A stretch of 64,000 bases of DNA from Roseateles sp. DAIF2 (GCF_015624425.1 NZ_CP049919.1:5394001-5458000), one strand, 5' to 3'; positions 10,623 to 19,716 are shown, counted from the stretch's first letter. Translations and numbers: made by a program. Notes: generated by a model from the letters alone, not told the origin.

Positions 10623-10652
10623 TTGGACAGCGCGTTTTGCGCTCCCTATAGT
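10623..10652 (+). promoter_or_regulatory. probable sigma-70 promoter of the IclR gene with internal dyad
   Basis: TTGGAC at 10623-10628 and TATAGT at 10647-10652 are separated by 18 bases. The spacer holds a 15-bp dyad AGCGC-GTTTT-GCGCT (10629-10643), well placed for repression, possibly autoregulation. The predicted transcript would begin about 50 bases before the chosen start codon. Confidence 0.55.
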
Positions 10653-10708
10653 CAGTGTTTTCCCGGCTTGCGCCCTGCATATTTGGGCGCCTAACGCACC
10701 AATACGCC

Positions 10709-11548
10709 ATGTCTGCAGCCCGCGCACTCGATGACCTGGCCGCCCTTGCGGCCCCGCTTCCCACCTCCGCCTCCACCGGCAGCGAAAGCACCGGCCCGCT
10801 AAAACGCGACCTGGTCGCCGGCCTGGAAAAGGGCCTGGCGGTGATCGAGGCCTTCGACCAGGAACGTCCGCGCCTGACCATCTCCGAGGTCGCGGCCCGC
10901 ACCGGCCTGACCCGCGCCGCCGCGCGCCGCTACCTGCTGACCCTGACCCACCTGGGCTTTGTCTCGCAGGACCGCAAGATGTTCGCGCTGACGCCCAAGG
11001 TGCTGCGCCTGGGCCAGAGCTATATGCATTCGGCCCGCCTGCCGCGCATCGTCGAGCCCGAGCTGCACAAGCTGGCATATGCGCTGAAGGAAGCCAGCTC
11101 CGCCGGCGTGCTGGACGGCAACGATGTGATCTGCATCGCCGCCACCAGCGCCGGCCGCGTGGTCTCCCCGACCCTGCAGCCCGGCACCCGCGTGCCGGCC
11201 CATTGCTCAGGCAATGGCCGCGTGCTGCTGTCGGCCCTGCCGCAGGCCGATGTCGACGCCTGGATCGCGCGCCAGGAACTGACGCCGCTGACCCCGCATA
11301 CCGTCACCCATCCCGAGCGCCTGCGCATCGAGATCGCCCGCGCCCGCGCCCTTGGCTACGCCTGCATCGACCAGGAGCTGGAGCTGGGCCTGCGCACCGT
11401 GGCCGTGCCGCTGAAGAACTACCGCGGCGACATCGTCGCGGCGATGAACATCAGCGTGCATGCCTCGCGCATGAGCATGGACCAGCTGGTCGAGCATTGC
11501 CTGCCGCCGCTGCTGCAGGCCCAGGCGCATCTGCGCATGCTGCTCTGA
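10709..11548 (+). CDS. IclR family regulator, PcaR/PcaU/PobR type
   Basis: This 279-residue transcription factor lies between the pca operon and pobA. It has an N-terminal winged helix (GLEKGLAVIEAFDQERPRLTISEVA, then RTGLTRAAARRYLLTLTHLG) and a C-terminal effector domain with GTRVPAHCSGNGRVLLSAL, typical of the aromatic-acid subgroup of IclR. Relatives bind beta-ketoadipate, protocatechuate or 4-hydroxybenzoate. The window does not tell which, so PcaR-like and PobR-like roles are both open. The upstream in-frame extension from 10655 is rejected because 10709 gives the usual N-terminal length. It is codirectional with pobA, unlike the divergent pobR-pobA of Acinetobacter. Confidence 0.88.
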   Translation: MSAARALDDLAALAAPLPTSASTGSESTGPLKRDLVAGLEKGLAVIEAFDQERPRLTISEVAARTGLTRAAARRYLLTLTHLGFVSQDRKMFALTPKVLRLGQSYMHSARLPRIVEPELHKLAYALKEASSAGVLDGNDVICIAATSAGRVVSPTLQPGTRVPAHCSGNGRVLLSALPQADVDAWIARQELTPLTPHTVTHPERLRIEIARARALGYACIDQELELGLRTVAVPLKNYRGDIVAAMNISVHASRMSMDQLVEHCLPPLLQAQAHLRMLL

Positions 11549-11626
11549 AGCTGTAAGACCTTGCGGTGCCCACCGCCCTGAGGCGGTGGCAAGCTGGCCC
11601 CCTTGCGCCGATGCAAGGGAGGACGG

Positions 11627-12802
11627 ATGCAACGTACACAGGTCGCCATCATTGGCGCCGGCCCCGCGGGACTGCTGCTGGGGGCCCTGCTGCACAAGGC
11701 GGGCATTGCCAACCAGGTGCTGGAGCTGCACAGCAGCGACGAGGTGCTGGCCCGCATGCGCGCCGGCATCCTGGAGCCCGGCACCGCCGCGCTGATCGAC
11801 GAGCTGGGCCTGGGCGGCGCGATGCGCCGCGACGCGCTGATCCACGCGGGCATCGCGATCAGCTTCGGCGGCCAGCGCCACCGCCTCGATCTGCAGGGCC
11901 TGAGCGGCCAGTCGGTGCTGGTCTACGGCCAGAACGAGCTGACCCGCGACCTGATGAGCGCGCGCGCTGCGGCCGGGCTGCCGACCCATTTCCAGACCGA
12001 GCAGCTGAGCCTGCACGACTTCGACGGCGAACGCCCCTATCTGCGCTACCAGCGCCTCGGCCAGTCGCACGAGCTGGCCTGCGACTTCATCGCCGGCTGC
12101 GATGGCTTCCACGGCATCGCCCGTGCCAGCGTGCCGACGCGCGCCTACCGCTGCTTCGAGCGCGGCTATCCCTTCGGCTGGCTGGGCGTGCTGGCCGACG
12201 CCACGCCGCCGCACGAGGAGCTGGTCTATGCCCAGCATGAGCGCGGCTTCGCGCTGTGCAGCATGCGCGGCCGCTCGCGCGTGCGCTGCTATCTGCAATG
12301 CAGCCTGAGCGACAAGGTCGAGCAATGGAGCGACGGCCGATTCTGGGACGAGCTGCATGCGCGCCTGGACCCGGCCACCGCCGCGGCGCTGCGCCCGGCG
12401 CCCTCGCTGGAGAAGAGCATCATGCCGCTGCGCAGCTATGTGGCCGAGCCGCTGCGCTTCGGCCGCCTGTTCCTGGCCGGCGACGCCGGCCATCTGGTGC
12501 CGCCGACCGGCGCCAAGGGCATGAATCTGGCGGCCGCCGATGCGCGCGATCTGGCGCAGGCCTTCATCGACCATTACCGCGGCCAGGGTGAGTCCGCGCT
12601 GGCGCGCTACTCGGAGCAGGCGCTGCGGCGCGTCTGGCGCGCCGAGCGCTTCTCATGGGGCATGACGCGGCTGCTGCATCACTTCCCCGACCACAACGGC
12701 TTCGACCAGCGGATCCAGCAGGCCGAGCTGGAGCATCTCTTCAGCTCGCGCGCGGCCCAGACCGTGCTGGCCGAGGGCTACGTCGGTCAATCCTTGAACT
12801 GA
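11627..12802 (+). CDS. pobA: 4-hydroxybenzoate 3-monooxygenase
   Basis: PobA is an FAD-dependent hydroxylase that uses NADPH and oxygen to turn 4-hydroxybenzoate into protocatechuate. The 391-residue protein (Pseudomonas PobA has 394) has GAGPAG at residues 10-15 for FAD, the active-site run RMRAGILEPGTAALIDELG, and the second FAD motif LFLAGDAGHLVPPTGAKGMN. The start is set by GGAGGAC a few bases upstream; a longer in-frame reading from 11603 lacks support. Its product would feed the protocatechuate branch that ends in the pcaIJF genes upstream. Confidence 0.96.
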   Translation: MQRTQVAIIGAGPAGLLLGALLHKAGIANQVLELHSSDEVLARMRAGILEPGTAALIDELGLGGAMRRDALIHAGIAISFGGQRHRLDLQGLSGQSVLVYGQNELTRDLMSARAAAGLPTHFQTEQLSLHDFDGERPYLRYQRLGQSHELACDFIAGCDGFHGIARASVPTRAYRCFERGYPFGWLGVLADATPPHEELVYAQHERGFALCSMRGRSRVRCYLQCSLSDKVEQWSDGRFWDELHARLDPATAAALRPAPSLEKSIMPLRSYVAEPLRFGRLFLAGDAGHLVPPTGAKGMNLAAADARDLAQAFIDHYRGQGESALARYSEQALRRVWRAERFSWGMTRLLHHFPDHNGFDQRIQQAELEHLFSSRAAQTVLAEGYVGQSLN

Positions 12803-12852
12803 ATCCTCTTCACCCAGCGGAGCCCGAGGATCCGGCTCTACCGGGCCTGCGG

Positions 12853-12875
12853 GCGCGCCCCTTGAGGGGGCGCGC
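12853..12875. repeat. GC-rich inverted repeat between convergent genes
   Basis: A 9-bp perfect stem GCGCGCCCC/GGGGCGCGC with loop TTGAG lies in the 92-base gap between the convergent ends of pobA and the M20 peptidase. It is followed by GCAGCGCGTAGGGGGTGGGTC. There is no U-tract. It may be a dispersed intergenic repeat or a factor-independent 3' end. Confidence 0.5.
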
Positions 12876-12894
12876 GCAGCGCGTAGGGGGTGGG

Positions 12895-14370
12895 TCAAGG
12901 ATGCGCCGCCATCACCTGCGCCACGGCGGCGGTCAGGCGCTTGCCATAGGGCACATGCAGGAACTCGTTCGGGCCATGGGCATTGCTCTTCGGACCCAGC
13001 ACGCCGCAGACCATCATCTGCGCCTGCGGGAAGCCCTTCTGCAGCATGCTCATCAGCGGGATCGTGCCGCCCTGGCCGATGAAGCCGACCGGCGCGCCGA
13101 ACTGGGCCTGGCTGGCCTCGTTCAGCGCGGTGCTCAACCAGGGGCTCAGCTCCGGCGTGTTCCAGCCGGTCGCGCCATAGGCGCCGGCGCGGCCGTCCGG
13201 CACGAAGGTGACCTTGGCGTTGTAGGGCGCGTTGTCCTCCAGCAGCGCCTTCAGCCGCAGCGCGGCCTCGTTGCCATCCACCAGCGGCGGCAGGCGCAGC
13301 GAGAGCTTGAAGGCGGTGAAGGGGCGCAGCACATTGCCGGCGCTCTTCAGCTCCGGGAAGCCGTCGACGCCGGTGATCGACAGGGTCGGTCGCCAGGTGC
13401 GGTTCAGCAGCGCCTCGACCGGATCCTGCGTCACCGGCAGCACATTGCCGCCATCGGCGCCGCAGGCCCAGGGGTAGCGCTTCCAGACCTCGTCCTTCAG
13501 GATCTCGGCGGTGGCGCGCGCCTGGTCGACGCGGTTGCCCGGGATCTCGCAATGGAAGCTGTCGGGCAGCAGGCGCCCGGTCTTGGAATCCTCCAGCCGG
13601 TCCAGCACCTGACGCAGGATGCGGAAGCTCGAGGGCACCAGGCCCGAGGCGTCGCCCGAGTGGATGCCCTCGGTCAGCACCTCGACCTTCAGCACGCCCG
13701 AGACCATGCCGCGCAGCGAGGTGGTCAGCCACAGCTGCTCGTAGTTGCCGGCGCCCGAATCCAGGCAGACCACCAGCGAGACCTTGCCCAGCCGCTCATT
13801 CAGCACGTCGATATAGGCCGGCAGATCGTAGGAGCCGCTTTCCTCGCAGGTCTCGATGATGCCGACGCAGCGCGGGCGCGGGATGCCCTGGCGGTCCAGC
13901 GCCATGATCGCGGTCAGCGAGGCGTAGACCGCATAGCCGTCGTCGGCGCCGCCGCGGCCGTAAAGCAGGCCGTTCTCGTACTTGGGCGTCCAGGGACCGA
14001 GGTCGCTGCGCCAGCCGTTGAACTCGGGCTGCTTGTCCAGGTGGCCGTAGACCACGATGGTGTCGTCCGACCCGGCCTTGGTGGCCGGCACCTCGAAGAA
14101 GATCACCGGCGTGCGACCCTCGATGCGCACCACCTCGAGCTTCAGGCCCGCGACCTTCTTGCTCTCGACCCAGCTGGCCGCGTCGCGCAGCACCTTCTCG
14201 ATATGCCCGTTCTTGGCCCAGTCGGCGTCGAACATCGGGCTCTTCGCCGGGATGGCGATGTAGTCGGTCAGCGCGGGAACGATTTCCTCGTCCCAGACGC
14301 GCGCGGCGTACTGACCCAGGGCGGTGGCTTCATCGGGCTGCAGCGGCAGCGCGGGATCGCGTGCATTCAT
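12895..14370 (-). CDS. M20 family metallopeptidase (dipeptidase-like)
   Basis: This is a 491-residue di-zinc peptidase of the M20 clan. Visible metal ligands are His110 in YGHLDKQ, Asp143 in GGADDG, the Glu176-Glu177 pair in ETCEESGS (general base and ligand), Asp204 in CLDSGAG, and the terminal histidine in HGPNEFLH. Two in-frame peptidase stretches flank a dimerisation lid domain that starts near TSLRGMVSGVLKVEV. Relatives cleave dipeptides such as carnosine or Xaa-His; the substrate here is unknown. It has no signal peptide and is probably cytoplasmic. It is followed by no close partner; the lipase upstream is 36 bases away and codirectional. Confidence 0.9.
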   Translation of the reverse strand: MNARDPALPLQPDEATALGQYAARVWDEEIVPALTDYIAIPAKSPMFDADWAKNGHIEKVLRDAASWVESKKVAGLKLEVVRIEGRTPVIFFEVPATKAGSDDTIVVYGHLDKQPEFNGWRSDLGPWTPKYENGLLYGRGGADDGYAVYASLTAIMALDRQGIPRPRCVGIIETCEESGSYDLPAYIDVLNERLGKVSLVVCLDSGAGNYEQLWLTTSLRGMVSGVLKVEVLTEGIHSGDASGLVPSSFRILRQVLDRLEDSKTGRLLPDSFHCEIPGNRVDQARATAEILKDEVWKRYPWACGADGGNVLPVTQDPVEALLNRTWRPTLSITGVDGFPELKSAGNVLRPFTAFKLSLRLPPLVDGNEAALRLKALLEDNAPYNAKVTFVPDGRAGAYGATGWNTPELSPWLSTALNEASQAQFGAPVGFIGQGGTIPLMSMLQKGFPQAQMMVCGVLGPKSNAHGPNEFLHVPYGKRLTAAVAQVMAAHP

Positions 14371-14406
14371 GGTGGTCTTCCGGCTTGTGGCAGGGGAAGG
14401 CCGATT

Positions 14407-15270
14407 CTAAAACCGGTCGTTCAGCCAGGCCTGCAGCCGGGCGAAGACCTGTTCGCGCTCCGGCTCGTTGAACAGCTCGTGGTACAGGCGCTCGAAGCAA
14501 TGGGACTGCAGCACCGCCTTGGGCGCCTCCGCGGCGAAGGTCTCGCTGCCCTCGGGATCGACGCAGCGGTCGCTGCCGGCCCACAGCAGCAGGGTCGGCA
14601 GCACCCAATGCGCGGCTCGGTCCAGCACTTCGGGGCCGGCCTCGGCGATCATGCCGGCCAGGCGCGGCGTGACCCGGTCATGCACCAGCGGATCGTTGCG
14701 GTAGGCGTTCACCACCGCGGCCTCGCGCGAGACCCAGCCCGGCTTCAGGCCGTTGCCCACCGCCAGATGCGGCAGCAGCGGCAGCGCCACGCTCAGCAGC
14801 AGCTTCTGGAAGCCCGACATGCCCGGGTCCAGCGCCGGCGAGCTCAGCACCAGCGCATCGACCGGCCGGAACCAGGCCGGCAGCACGCCGCCATTGCCCA
14901 GCGCCAGGCCGCCGGCGACGAAGCGCGCCGCCACCAGCCCGCCCATGCTGTGGCCCAAGAGCACCAGCGGGCCCGCGCCCAGCAGCGGGTCGGCGCGCAG
15001 TTCGTCGATCACCTGGGCCAGGTCGCGCAGCAGACGCTCGGCATCGGGGATGTCGCCGCGCGGCCCGCCCGAGGCGCCGTGGCCGCGCTGGTCATGGCCC
15101 ACCACATGCCAGCCCCATTCATTGAGCCGGGCCGCCACATGCTCGTAGCGGCCGATATGCTCGCCCAGCCCATGCACGATCAGCACCGTGCCGCGCACCG
15201 GCTCGGGACCGGGGCGGCTCCACTGCCGCCAATGCAAGGGCAGGCCGTCATCGGTTCTCAGGGTTCGCAT
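14407..15270 (-). CDS. alpha/beta hydrolase, monoacylglycerol lipase-like
   Basis: This is a 287-residue serine hydrolase. It has the oxyanion motif IVHGLGEHIGRYEH, HDQRGHGASGGPRG and nucleophile Ser108 in GHSMGG. The acid Asp lies in GSDRCVDP and the histidine near YHELFNEPER, the pattern of monoacylglycerol lipases and lysophospholipases (Hydrolase_4). An open reading frame continues far upstream antisense to the lipoprotein/MORN genes, but it is a GC artefact. The chosen ATG gives the normal family N-terminus MRTLRTDDGLPLHWRQW. The exact lipid substrate is not determinable. Confidence 0.87.
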   Translation of the reverse strand: MRTLRTDDGLPLHWRQWSRPGPEPVRGTVLIVHGLGEHIGRYEHVAARLNEWGWHVVGHDQRGHGASGGPRGDIPDAERLLRDLAQVIDELRADPLLGAGPLVLLGHSMGGLVAARFVAGGLALGNGGVLPAWFRPVDALVLSSPALDPGMSGFQKLLLSVALPLLPHLAVGNGLKPGWVSREAAVVNAYRNDPLVHDRVTPRLAGMIAEAGPEVLDRAAHWVLPTLLLWAGSDRCVDPEGSETFAAEAPKAVLQSHCFERLYHELFNEPEREQVFARLQAWLNDRF

Positions 15271-15453
15271 GCCGACCAGTGTAGGGAGCGCTCCGAGGGC
15301 GCCGGCCCGGGACTTCCCCGGTCGGTGAAAGTACGCAAAAGCGTCCCCACATTTGGTTACGGCAAACCCCCGAGGCTTGCGTGAACAGCGCCACGCCGCG
15401 GCCGTCCGCAGATCGCCGCGGCGTGCGACCGGCGCCCTAAACTGGCCGCCACC

Positions 15454-16818
15454 ATGAGGTCCGCCCCTCCCCTCGCCCGGCTGCTGGCGCTCGGCTTTGC
15501 CCTGCTGCTCGGTGCCTGCGCCGCGCCGCCACGCTACACCGTCGACGACGGTCGCCAGGTCGATGCGGCGCTGCTGGGCCAGATCCACGCCTATGGCGCC
15601 GGTGAGCGCAGCCTGCGCCCCGCGATCGCGCGCAGCGCCGCGCTGCAGGACCGCGACTGCGACCGCCAATGGGAGCTGCCCTTCGCGGTCGCGACCAGCC
15701 AGGGCTGGTCCGACAACGACCGCGTCGCCTGGGTGCGCGCGCTGGGCGTGGACGAGCGCCTGAGCGTGGTCGCCGTCGCGCCGGGCGCGCCGCTGCAGCC
15801 GGGCGACAAGCTGCTGCGCGTGGCCGGCGTGCAGAGCGAGGACGGCACGCAGATGCTGGCCGCGCTGGCCGCCGCGCGCGATGCCGGCCGGCCCTTCGCG
15901 CTGCAGCTGGTGGGCGGCCGCAGCCTGAGCATCGCGCCCTTCGAGGTCTGCCGCGGCTACACCCGGCTGGCCCCGCCCAACACGCCGCGGCTGCAGGACT
16001 ACCACTGGCTGCTGAGCCTGCATCCGCTGGAGATCACGCAGGCCGAGCTCAGCGCCGACGAGGCGCTGTGGGCCGTGCTGTGGACGCAGGGCCTGTCGGA
16101 GGAAGGCGGCGCGCGCATGAAGACCTACCACTACGGCAGCTCCATCGCCGGCACGCTCTACAACCTCGCGACCCTGGCCTCCGGCCTGAAGGGTGCGGCG
16201 CTGGCCGCCGATGCCGCGGTCAAGGCCGCGAAGAGCGCCGCCGCCAGCGTGGCCAGCGAGCTGCTGAAGCAGCAGCTGGTCGAGCAGGGCCGCGCGCTGG
16301 CGCTGCAGCGCATCCGCGAGGGCCTGGCCGATGCCGCGCAGAAGCTCAGCAGGGCCCAGGTGCTGGACGCGATGCAGCAGGCCGCCGCCAACCGCGGCAG
16401 CCTCACCGGCATCGCCCGCATCGGCGCCACCGTGTTCGACCGCGCCGACCGCTGGGCCTTCGAGCGCGCCGGCCGGCTCGGCGCCAACCCGCTGGCCGGC
16501 TTCACCCTGCACCAGAAGCTGGTCGAGCGCGGCCTGAGCGCCAATGCGCTGATCTTCGACGTCGAGCGCCTGGAGGCGCTCAACAAGTTGGCCGCCGCGC
16601 AGGGCCTGGAGCCCGAGGTGCTGGCCATCCTGCGCGGCCTCAGGCCCGCGGACCTGGTGCTGGCGCTCGGCGCGATGCCGCTGGCCTCCGCGCCCGAGGC
16701 CTTTGCCTTCGAGAGCAGCAGCGATCCCGGTGCCGGCCGTTTCTCCCGCGGCCTGATCGACGCGATGCTCGAGATCCCCGCCGAATCCTCCGCCCCCGCC
16801 CCCGCCGCCGCCCGATGA
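15454..16818 (+). CDS. lipoprotein with PDZ-like segment, unknown function
   Basis: This is a 454-residue predicted lipoprotein. The signal sequence ends in lipobox L19-G20-A21-C22. A PDZ-like stretch (VVAVAPGAPLQPGDKLLRVAGV) follows at about residues 105-130, then a region without recognisable motif and an alanine-rich helical stretch (about 240-280) that may be amphipathic. No protease motif such as HExxH is seen, so it is not an M48 peptidase although a PDZ-like N-terminus is present. The stop overlaps the next gene start (ATGA). The two products are therefore likely made together and both exported. I do not recognise the family. Confidence 0.8.
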   Translation: MRSAPPLARLLALGFALLLGACAAPPRYTVDDGRQVDAALLGQIHAYGAGERSLRPAIARSAALQDRDCDRQWELPFAVATSQGWSDNDRVAWVRALGVDERLSVVAVAPGAPLQPGDKLLRVAGVQSEDGTQMLAALAAARDAGRPFALQLVGGRSLSIAPFEVCRGYTRLAPPNTPRLQDYHWLLSLHPLEITQAELSADEALWAVLWTQGLSEEGGARMKTYHYGSSIAGTLYNLATLASGLKGAALAADAAVKAAKSAAASVASELLKQQLVEQGRALALQRIREGLADAAQKLSRAQVLDAMQQAAANRGSLTGIARIGATVFDRADRWAFERAGRLGANPLAGFTLHQKLVERGLSANALIFDVERLEALNKLAAAQGLEPEVLAILRGLRPADLVLALGAMPLASAPEAFAFESSSDPGAGRFSRGLIDAMLEIPAESSAPAPAAAR

Positions 16819-18434
16819 TGAAGATGAAGTACCGCCCCACCCTGCTCGGCCTGGCCGGCGCCCTGCTGGCCGCCTCGCTGCACGCGCAAGACCTGGCCCC
16901 GGCCGCCGCTGCTGCCTCGGCCCCCGAGGCCGCACCCGGCTGCAGCGCACTGACCGCGCGCGCCTTGGGCGCCGAGCTGCGCGCCAGCGGCACGCCGCCG
17001 TCGCTGGAGCAGCAGGCCCGGCTGCTGGACGAGGTGCAGCAGCTCTGGCACACCGCGATCGCCGGCTGCGAGGGCCGCGCGCGCGAACGCGCGCAGCGCC
17101 ATGGTGCCGACAACGAGAAGCTGCGCCTGGCGCTGGCCGAGCGCCGGCAGGCTGGCGCGCTCTGCGAGGGCACGCATCGCGACGCCGGCGCGTTGCAGGA
17201 GCTGGCGCGCCAGGCCTTCGGCGAGCGCCGCTGGGGCGAGGCCGGCAGCTTCTACCGCAAGGCCGAGACCATGTGGGACCTGGCCGCCGAGCAATGCAGC
17301 GGCTCGCAGAAGGAGGTCGCGCTGAAGCGCCGCGAGCAATCCGAAACCGACGCGCACAACGCCGAGTTCTGCGCGCCGCGCTTCGAGCGCGCGCGCGAGC
17401 AGACCCAGAAGCTGCGCGCCGCCGCCGAGCGCCCGGCCGCCGAGAAGCAGGCGCTGTCGCAGCAGGCCGAGGGTCAATGGCGCGAGGCCATGACCGTCTG
17501 CAAGGGCAATGCGCTGGAGCTGGCCGGCAACAACGCCCAGGCGCTGGCGCGCGAGCGCGGCACACCCTGGGTGCCGCCGCCGGCCACCGCCGCCGCCGCG
17601 GCAAGACCTGCCCCCGCGGCCGAGCCCTCTCCCACCAAGCCCGCCCCCGTCGCGGCAGTGGCCGCGGCTCCGGCCGCGCCGGCAACACCCATCACGGAAG
17701 CGCCGCGCGAGATCGATGTGCGCGCCGGTGACACCCGCTACAAGGGCCTGTTCGTGCGCGAGGCCGGCCAGGTCGTCAGCGGCACCGGGCGGGTCGAATG
17801 GTCCAATGGCGATGTCTACGAGGGCGCGCTGCTGCGCAGCCGGCGGCACGGCCAGGGCGAGCTGGTCTGGGCCAACGGCCAGCGCTACAAGGGCGAGTGG
17901 CAGGAAGACCGGCCCAGCGGCCGCGGCCAGCTGCGTTTCGCCAATGGCGATCGCTTCGAGGGCCAGGTGCTGGATGGCGTGCCCGAGGGCGAGGGCGAGA
18001 TGGTCTATGCCCGCGGCGATCGTTACCGCGGCCGCCTGAGCCAGGGCGTGCCGCATGGCCGCGGCCGCTACGAATGGTCCGACGGCCAGGTCTTCGACGG
18101 CGACTGGCAGCGCGACAAGCCGCAGGGCCGCGGCCGGCTGCGCTTCGCCAACGGCAACCAGTACGAGGGCGAGGTCGCCGACGGCCGGCCGCATGGCAAG
18201 GGCCGGCTGCTGTTCAGCGACGGCGGCAGCTACGAGGGTCAGTTCGAACAGGGCCACAGCCAGGGTCAGGGCAGTTATGCCTGGAGCTCGGGCGACCGCT
18301 ATGTCGGCGCCTGGACGGCCGGCCGCAAGCATGGCCGCGGCCTGTTCATCTGGGCCAATGGCGATCGCTGGGAGGGCGAGTTCCGCGACGACGCCCCGAC
18401 CGAGGACGGCACGCTGACGCGCAAGCCGTCCTGA
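16815..18434 (+). CDS. exported MORN-repeat protein
   Basis: This is a 539-residue secreted protein. A signal peptide (MMKMKYRPTLLGLAGALLAASLHA) is followed by a helical, cysteine-containing region of about 220 residues, then an Ala/Pro-rich linker. At least ten MORN units of 23 residues run from about residue 310 to the end, each with a Tyr-x-Gly core such as RYKGEW, RFEGQV, QYEGEV, RWEGEF and a GxG turn. MORN repeats form extended beta-meander rods that bind lipids or proteins. It overlaps the preceding lipoprotein gene by four bases; a second ATG at 16818 is an equally possible start. Role unknown; an envelope scaffold is an inference. Confidence 0.87.
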   Translation: MMKMKYRPTLLGLAGALLAASLHAQDLAPAAAAASAPEAAPGCSALTARALGAELRASGTPPSLEQQARLLDEVQQLWHTAIAGCEGRARERAQRHGADNEKLRLALAERRQAGALCEGTHRDAGALQELARQAFGERRWGEAGSFYRKAETMWDLAAEQCSGSQKEVALKRREQSETDAHNAEFCAPRFERAREQTQKLRAAAERPAAEKQALSQQAEGQWREAMTVCKGNALELAGNNAQALARERGTPWVPPPATAAAAARPAPAAEPSPTKPAPVAAVAAAPAAPATPITEAPREIDVRAGDTRYKGLFVREAGQVVSGTGRVEWSNGDVYEGALLRSRRHGQGELVWANGQRYKGEWQEDRPSGRGQLRFANGDRFEGQVLDGVPEGEGEMVYARGDRYRGRLSQGVPHGRGRYEWSDGQVFDGDWQRDKPQGRGRLRFANGNQYEGEVADGRPHGKGRLLFSDGGSYEGQFEQGHSQGQGSYAWSSGDRYVGAWTAGRKHGRGLFIWANGDRWEGEFRDDAPTEDGTLTRKPS

Positions 18435-18444
18435 GGGCGGCCGC

Positions 18445-18690
18445 TCAGACGCTCAGGGCATAGACCTGGGCCTCGCGCCGCTCCTGCTCGTTGTGACCGG
18501 CCAGCGCGCGGTCCCAGCGCGAGGCGGTGGCGCCGTCCCGCTCCGGCGTCAGGCCGGCCAGCATCACCGGCACCTCCTCGGTGCTGGCATCGAAATCCAT
18601 CAGGTGGCGCAGCTGCGCATCGAACAGGCGGGCGGTCATGGCGCCCGCGGCATCGATCAGCACCAGATACCGGGCGGGTGGGCTGAGCAT
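18445..18690 (-). CDS. small conserved hypothetical protein (81 aa)
   Basis: This 81-residue protein starts MLSPPARYLVLIDAAGAMTA and ends QERREAQVYALSV. A GGGAG ribosome site lies six bases before the ATG. The pattern Leu-Val-Leu-Ile-Asp at the start, a central Glu-Glu-Val-Pro-Val-Met and a final Trp-Asp-x-Ala-Leu-Ala-Gly-His segment recall short hypothetical proteins seen in Burkholderiales. No domain function is known to me. It is convergent with the MORN gene and divergent from the aspartoacylase-like gene. Confidence 0.7.
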   Translation of the reverse strand: MLSPPARYLVLIDAAGAMTARLFDAQLRHLMDFDASTEEVPVMLAGLTPERDGATASRWDRALAGHNEQERREAQVYALSV

Positions 18691-18759
18691 GGCAGTCTCC
18701 CAGGGATGGCGGCAGACGGTTTCAGCATAGCACCGCGGGTTTGGGCATGATGCCGGGGC

Positions 18760-19716
18760 ATGAACACCGATCCCGCCATCGAGCTCGCGCCGCCCGACAT
18801 CGGTCCCTACCGTCACAGCGCCAGCGGCGTCGACCATGTGCATGTGTTCGACTCCGGCCGCGCCGGGCCGACCGTGATGGTGCAGGCCCTGACCCATGGC
18901 AACGAGCTGTGCGGCGCGATCGCGCTGGACTGGCTGCTGCGCCAGGGGCCGATCCAGCCGCTGCAGGGGCGGCTGATCCTGAGCTTCGCCAATGTCGCGG
19001 CCTACCAGCGCTTCGATCCCGCCGACCCGAACGCCTCGCGCTGCGTCGACGAGGACCTGAACCGGGTCTGGTCCGATGAGCAGCTGCTGGGTTCGCGCGA
19101 TTCGCTGGAGCTGCGCCGCGCCCGCGCGCTGCGGCCCTTCGTCGACGCGGCCGATTTCCTGTTCGACATCCATTCGATGCAGGACGCCTGCCGGCCGCTG
19201 ATGGTCTGCGGCCTGCTCGACAAGGGCGCGGCCTTCGCGCGCCGGCTGGGCATGCCGGGCGACCTGCTGATCGACACCGGCCATCCCTCCGGCCTGCGCA
19301 TGCGCGACCGCGGCGGTTTCGGCGACCCGGCCAGCCCGAAGCAGGCGCTGCTGATCGAATGCGGCCAGCATTGGGAGGCGGCCGCGGCCGAGGTGGCGAT
19401 CGACGGCCTGCTGCGCTTTCTGCGCCTGACCGGCGTGGTCGACGCCGGCTGGGCCGCGACGCGGCTGCGCCTGCCGCTGCCGCAGCGCCAGCGCCTGATC
19501 CGGGTCGACGAGGCCGTCACCGCGCGCAGCGCCGACTTCCGCTTCCTGTTCCCGGTGCGCGGGCTGGACGTGATCCCCGCGGCCGGCACCGCCTTCGCGC
19601 GCGACGGCGCGACCCTGTTCCACACCCGGCACGACGACACCGTGCTGGTGATGCCCTCGCTCAAGCATGGGCGGCCGGGCAACACCATGGTGCGCCTCGG
19701 CCGCTTCGAGGACTGA
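18760..19716 (+). CDS. succinylglutamate desuccinylase/aspartoacylase family protein
   Basis: This is a 318-residue zinc hydrolase of the AstE/AspA family, which removes acyl groups from N-acyl amino acids. Zinc ligands are His and Glu in LTHGNELCG and His in DIHSMQD. The catalytic glutamate is in LIECGQHWE. The DLNRVW segment is the usual NxxRxF/W-type substrate site. No arginine-catabolic ast genes are nearby, so the actual acyl-amino acid is unknown. Single-gene unit. Confidence 0.85.
   Translation: MNTDPAIELAPPDIGPYRHSASGVDHVHVFDSGRAGPTVMVQALTHGNELCGAIALDWLLRQGPIQPLQGRLILSFANVAAYQRFDPADPNASRCVDEDLNRVWSDEQLLGSRDSLELRRARALRPFVDAADFLFDIHSMQDACRPLMVCGLLDKGAAFARRLGMPGDLLIDTGHPSGLRMRDRGGFGDPASPKQALLIECGQHWEAAAAEVAIDGLLRFLRLTGVVDAGWAATRLRLPLPQRQRLIRVDEAVTARSADFRFLFPVRGLDVIPAAGTAFARDGATLFHTRHDDTVLVMPSLKHGRPGNTMVRLGRFED

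Noticed and set aside
11553..11605. Hairpin CCACCGCC/GGCGGTGG before pobA as a regulated attenuator
   Set aside because: It has no U-tract and no competing structure visible, and it resembles ordinary GC-rich intergenic repeats of this genome.
14407..17688. 1093-codon minus-strand frame running upstream from the lipase
   Set aside because: Only the last 287 codons match a family (monoacylglycerol lipase). The rest is antisense to the lipoprotein/MORN pair, with low-complexity Arg/Ala/Gly text.
17709..18430. Regular 69-base periodicity suggesting a DNA tandem repeat or CRISPR
   Set aside because: The period equals 23 codons and follows the MORN protein repeat. Units diverge at third positions, and spacers and repeats are both coding.
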